DNA from: Fragilaria crotonensis
Lineage: Eukaryota > Bacillariophyta > Fragilariophyceae > Fragilariales > Fragilariaceae
Length of the DNA: 52,518 bases
Reading direction: 5' to 3'
Assembly (NCBI GenBank): GCA_022925895.1
Contig: JAKSYS010000438.1
Location: 1-52,518, forward strand
The notes beneath the pieces were generated by a model. It made no database searches, was not told the DNA's origin, and was given only the letters and a program-made list of their open reading frames with translations. Position numbers and translations under genes: made by a program. This document shows, in pieces, positions 50,993-52,518 of this stretch (its first letter is position 1; every line of letters begins with the position of its first letter).

Positions 50993-52337
50993 TCATTGCG
51001 AAAATACTGAATTAAAGTACTGGTTTACTTGAATTCTTGTTGTTCTACCTAGTAATACACGATCCTCGTCGTCGTCGTTGTCGTAAGGAGCACTATTCTT
51101 GTCCTCCTTTCCAGTTGAAGTAGTGTCTCCAACCTCGATGGCTGATGGTATTTCGGGGTTGTCAACCGAAGTGCTGGTGAAAAATGATTCCTCGTCTTGG
51201 ATTTTTGCCAGAAGGGCAAGCGCCTTCTCCTGTTGCCCACACGCGATGTACATGTCTGCCATTTTCATCCACTTGTCGTGCTTTCTGGCCGCCAAATCTT
51301 CACGCTTCATGGATGTATTGGCCTTGAAGGCTGCAACCAAGTCTTTGGTCACCGCAGACATATCGGCAAGAAACTCATTTGCGACATCGCCACTATTCCT
51401 GCCAGAGTCGATTGATGCTTTTGCCGCCGACGATCGTACCTTTTCCAACTTCTTTGCTTTTTTCATTCCAATTGGTCTTGGCAGTTCGCTACCCTGAGCT
51501 GGAACACTGTTATTCACGTTTTTTTTGTTCTGGCTCCCTGGAGTCCTAACGGCGACACTGCATTGATCACCGTCAGCATCGTCTGTGTCGAGGGCTTCGC
51601 AAGGTGAGTCAGCATTTGTTACACTTGTGACGCCGCCATTCCTCACCATCGGATCAAACTTCGGAAGCTTGTGCAAAACCGGCACACATTTGGCGTACTT
51701 AAAGGGTTCTCCAACCTCCGACAAGTACAAGTTTCCGGCTTCTTCAATGTACTTATCTTCATTCCATCCGCTTCTGTTGACCGACTTCAATTGTCGGTAA
51801 AATTTATTCCAGAGTTGAACACATTTGCTGATTTTCTTTTTCCAGCGCTGCTCAATTGATTCCTTAGTCCTCATAGGCATGTCAAGAGCATTGTCGGAGA
51901 AATGTTTTTGAGAAAGGATAAGGAATTTTTCATGAACTCGGGTCCAGAAGGTGTCAGCCTTCTGTCCGACACCTTTGATTGGATCCACCGACACATTGGT
52001 ATATGCACATGATATGAGAAAGTCTTCATCTTCTGAATAATTGGGCGGTTTCCCGCTGCCATTCTTGCCTTCAGAGGACACTGCCTTTTTTTTGGGAGGA
52101 GGAACTGACTTGTTCTTCTTTGGGGGAGGACAAGGAGATTCATCGCCAGACGAGGAGTCGGATGAATGCAGGATCCTAGTAGGCTTGGCGAGCGTTTTCT
52201 TGGTTGAGGACTTGTTGGTCTTGGATGCCACTCCTGCTGTTGTTGCTGCAACGTCCTTCAAAACGAGGCGAGCGGCGAACTGAAGAAGTAGTGGTGAGGA
52301 CGCTCGGAGGAGTTGGTGGAGGAGGAGTAGTCATTGT
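50993..52337 (-). CDS. Myb/SANT-like partner protein of PIF element 2
   Basis: The long frame 50993-52261 gives 422 residues but begins at a non-ATG codon. An ATG at 52337 opens a second frame (MTTPPPPTPPSVLTTTSSVRRSPRF) that leads into it if one T is added to the TTTT near 52262. The coding region therefore probably starts at 52337 with a homopolymer error or frameshift. The Myb/SANT-like domain is near residues 70-170 of the long frame: NYSEDEDFLISCAYTNVSVD, QKADTFWTRVHEKFL, TKESIEQRWKKKISKCVQLW and NKFYRQLKSVNRSGWNEDKY. This trihelix-type layout is known in PIF/Harbinger ORF1 proteins. The C-terminal half is helical and charged (REDLAARKHDKWMKMADMYI), with an acidic tail. Family role: binding element ends and recruiting the transposase. 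Confidence 0.85.
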
Positions 52338-52518
52338 CGAGCAATTGTGATGCGAAGAAGTGCATGCCACACGAGGAACAAGTATGAAAACACAGTGAAA
52401 CGCCAGAAAAGATCACTGCACTTTCACCACCGGAGCAATTGATACAGTACTGACCCTAGGTACATGGGGTCAGATTTTGCAAATGTGACCCTAGGTCATC
52501 GAAAAGGTACATCATCTG
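52338..52518. other. Right end of PIF element 2 and window edge
   Basis: Upstream region of the Myb-like gene. TGACCCTAGGTACATGGGGTCA (in two halves, 52451-52472) is an imperfect palindrome, and TGACCCTAGGTCATCG follows at about 52488. The terminal GGTACATC ends at 52513. Confidence 0.55.

Larger units (their letters stand above)
49269..52513. mobile_element. PIF/Harbinger element 2, near intact
   Basis: A complete DDE transposase (forward, 49434-50972) and a Myb/SANT-like partner (reverse, 50993-52337) face each other with 20 bp between their stops. The left end reads GATGTACCC (49269), and the right end is GGTACATC (52506-52513). Both ends carry clustered GATGTACC and GACCTAGGGTC/TGACCC words. 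The right end lies 5 bp from the window edge, so the exact ends and a target duplication could not be fixed. The transposase frame is whole and the partner has at most one small indel, so this copy may be autonomous. Confidence 0.82.

Overview
The window looks like nuclear DNA of a raphid pennate diatom or a close relative. This is an inference from content: chromodomain-bearing copia elements with an LDSHAD-type protease, PIF/Harbinger transposons, a secreted protein with Pro-Ser-Gly repeats, a CSRNP-like nuclear protein, short GT-AG introns (about 90-100 bp) and compact, mostly intronless genes. No rRNA, tRNA or CRISPR array was recognised.

Layout. (1) 1-10008 is a nested transposon. A PIF/Harbinger-type element (303-10005) has ~87-bp terminal inverted repeats and an exact TAA target duplication. 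It carries a frameshifted DDE transposase and a broken zinc-finger/coiled-coil gene. A Ty3/gypsy element (about 1406-6594) with almost identical LTRs has landed inside that second gene. (2) 10006-12711 holds a degraded family-92-like glycosyltransferase gene between transposons. (3) 12712-19799 is a reverse-oriented Ty1/copia element. (4) 20459-27062 is a second copia element with identical 131-bp LTRs, a short target duplication and a chromodomain-like segment in its polyprotein. (5) 27339-48706 is the host gene block: an unknown Q/S/T-rich protein, a MEAK7-like TLDc protein, an F-box-like three-exon gene, a cyclodeaminase-domain protein, a 1170-aa fusion of glutamine-dependent asparagine synthetase with a PLP-dependent aminotransferase-like domain, a secreted Pro/Ser-repeat protein, a GT17-like glycosyltransferase with a frameshift, and a CSRNP-like nuclear protein. 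Between them are foldback and minisatellite elements. (6) 49269-52513 is a second, nearly intact PIF/Harbinger element with a complete transposase and its Myb/SANT-like partner, in convergent orientation.

How it fits together. The cyclodeaminase-domain gene and the asparagine synthetase fusion are divergent and share an 807-bp spacer; one acts in folate one-carbon metabolism and the other in amide nitrogen metabolism. The fusion is the most interesting gene. Its glutaminase cysteine is at residue 34, behind a presequence-like leader, and a second presequence-like stretch sits at the junction with the PLP domain.

Caution. Most retroelement and transposon reading frames are broken by single-base indels, while paired LTRs differ little or only by an indel. 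Part of the damage may therefore be consensus error in repeats, not decay. All family calls are from motifs read by eye; no search was run.
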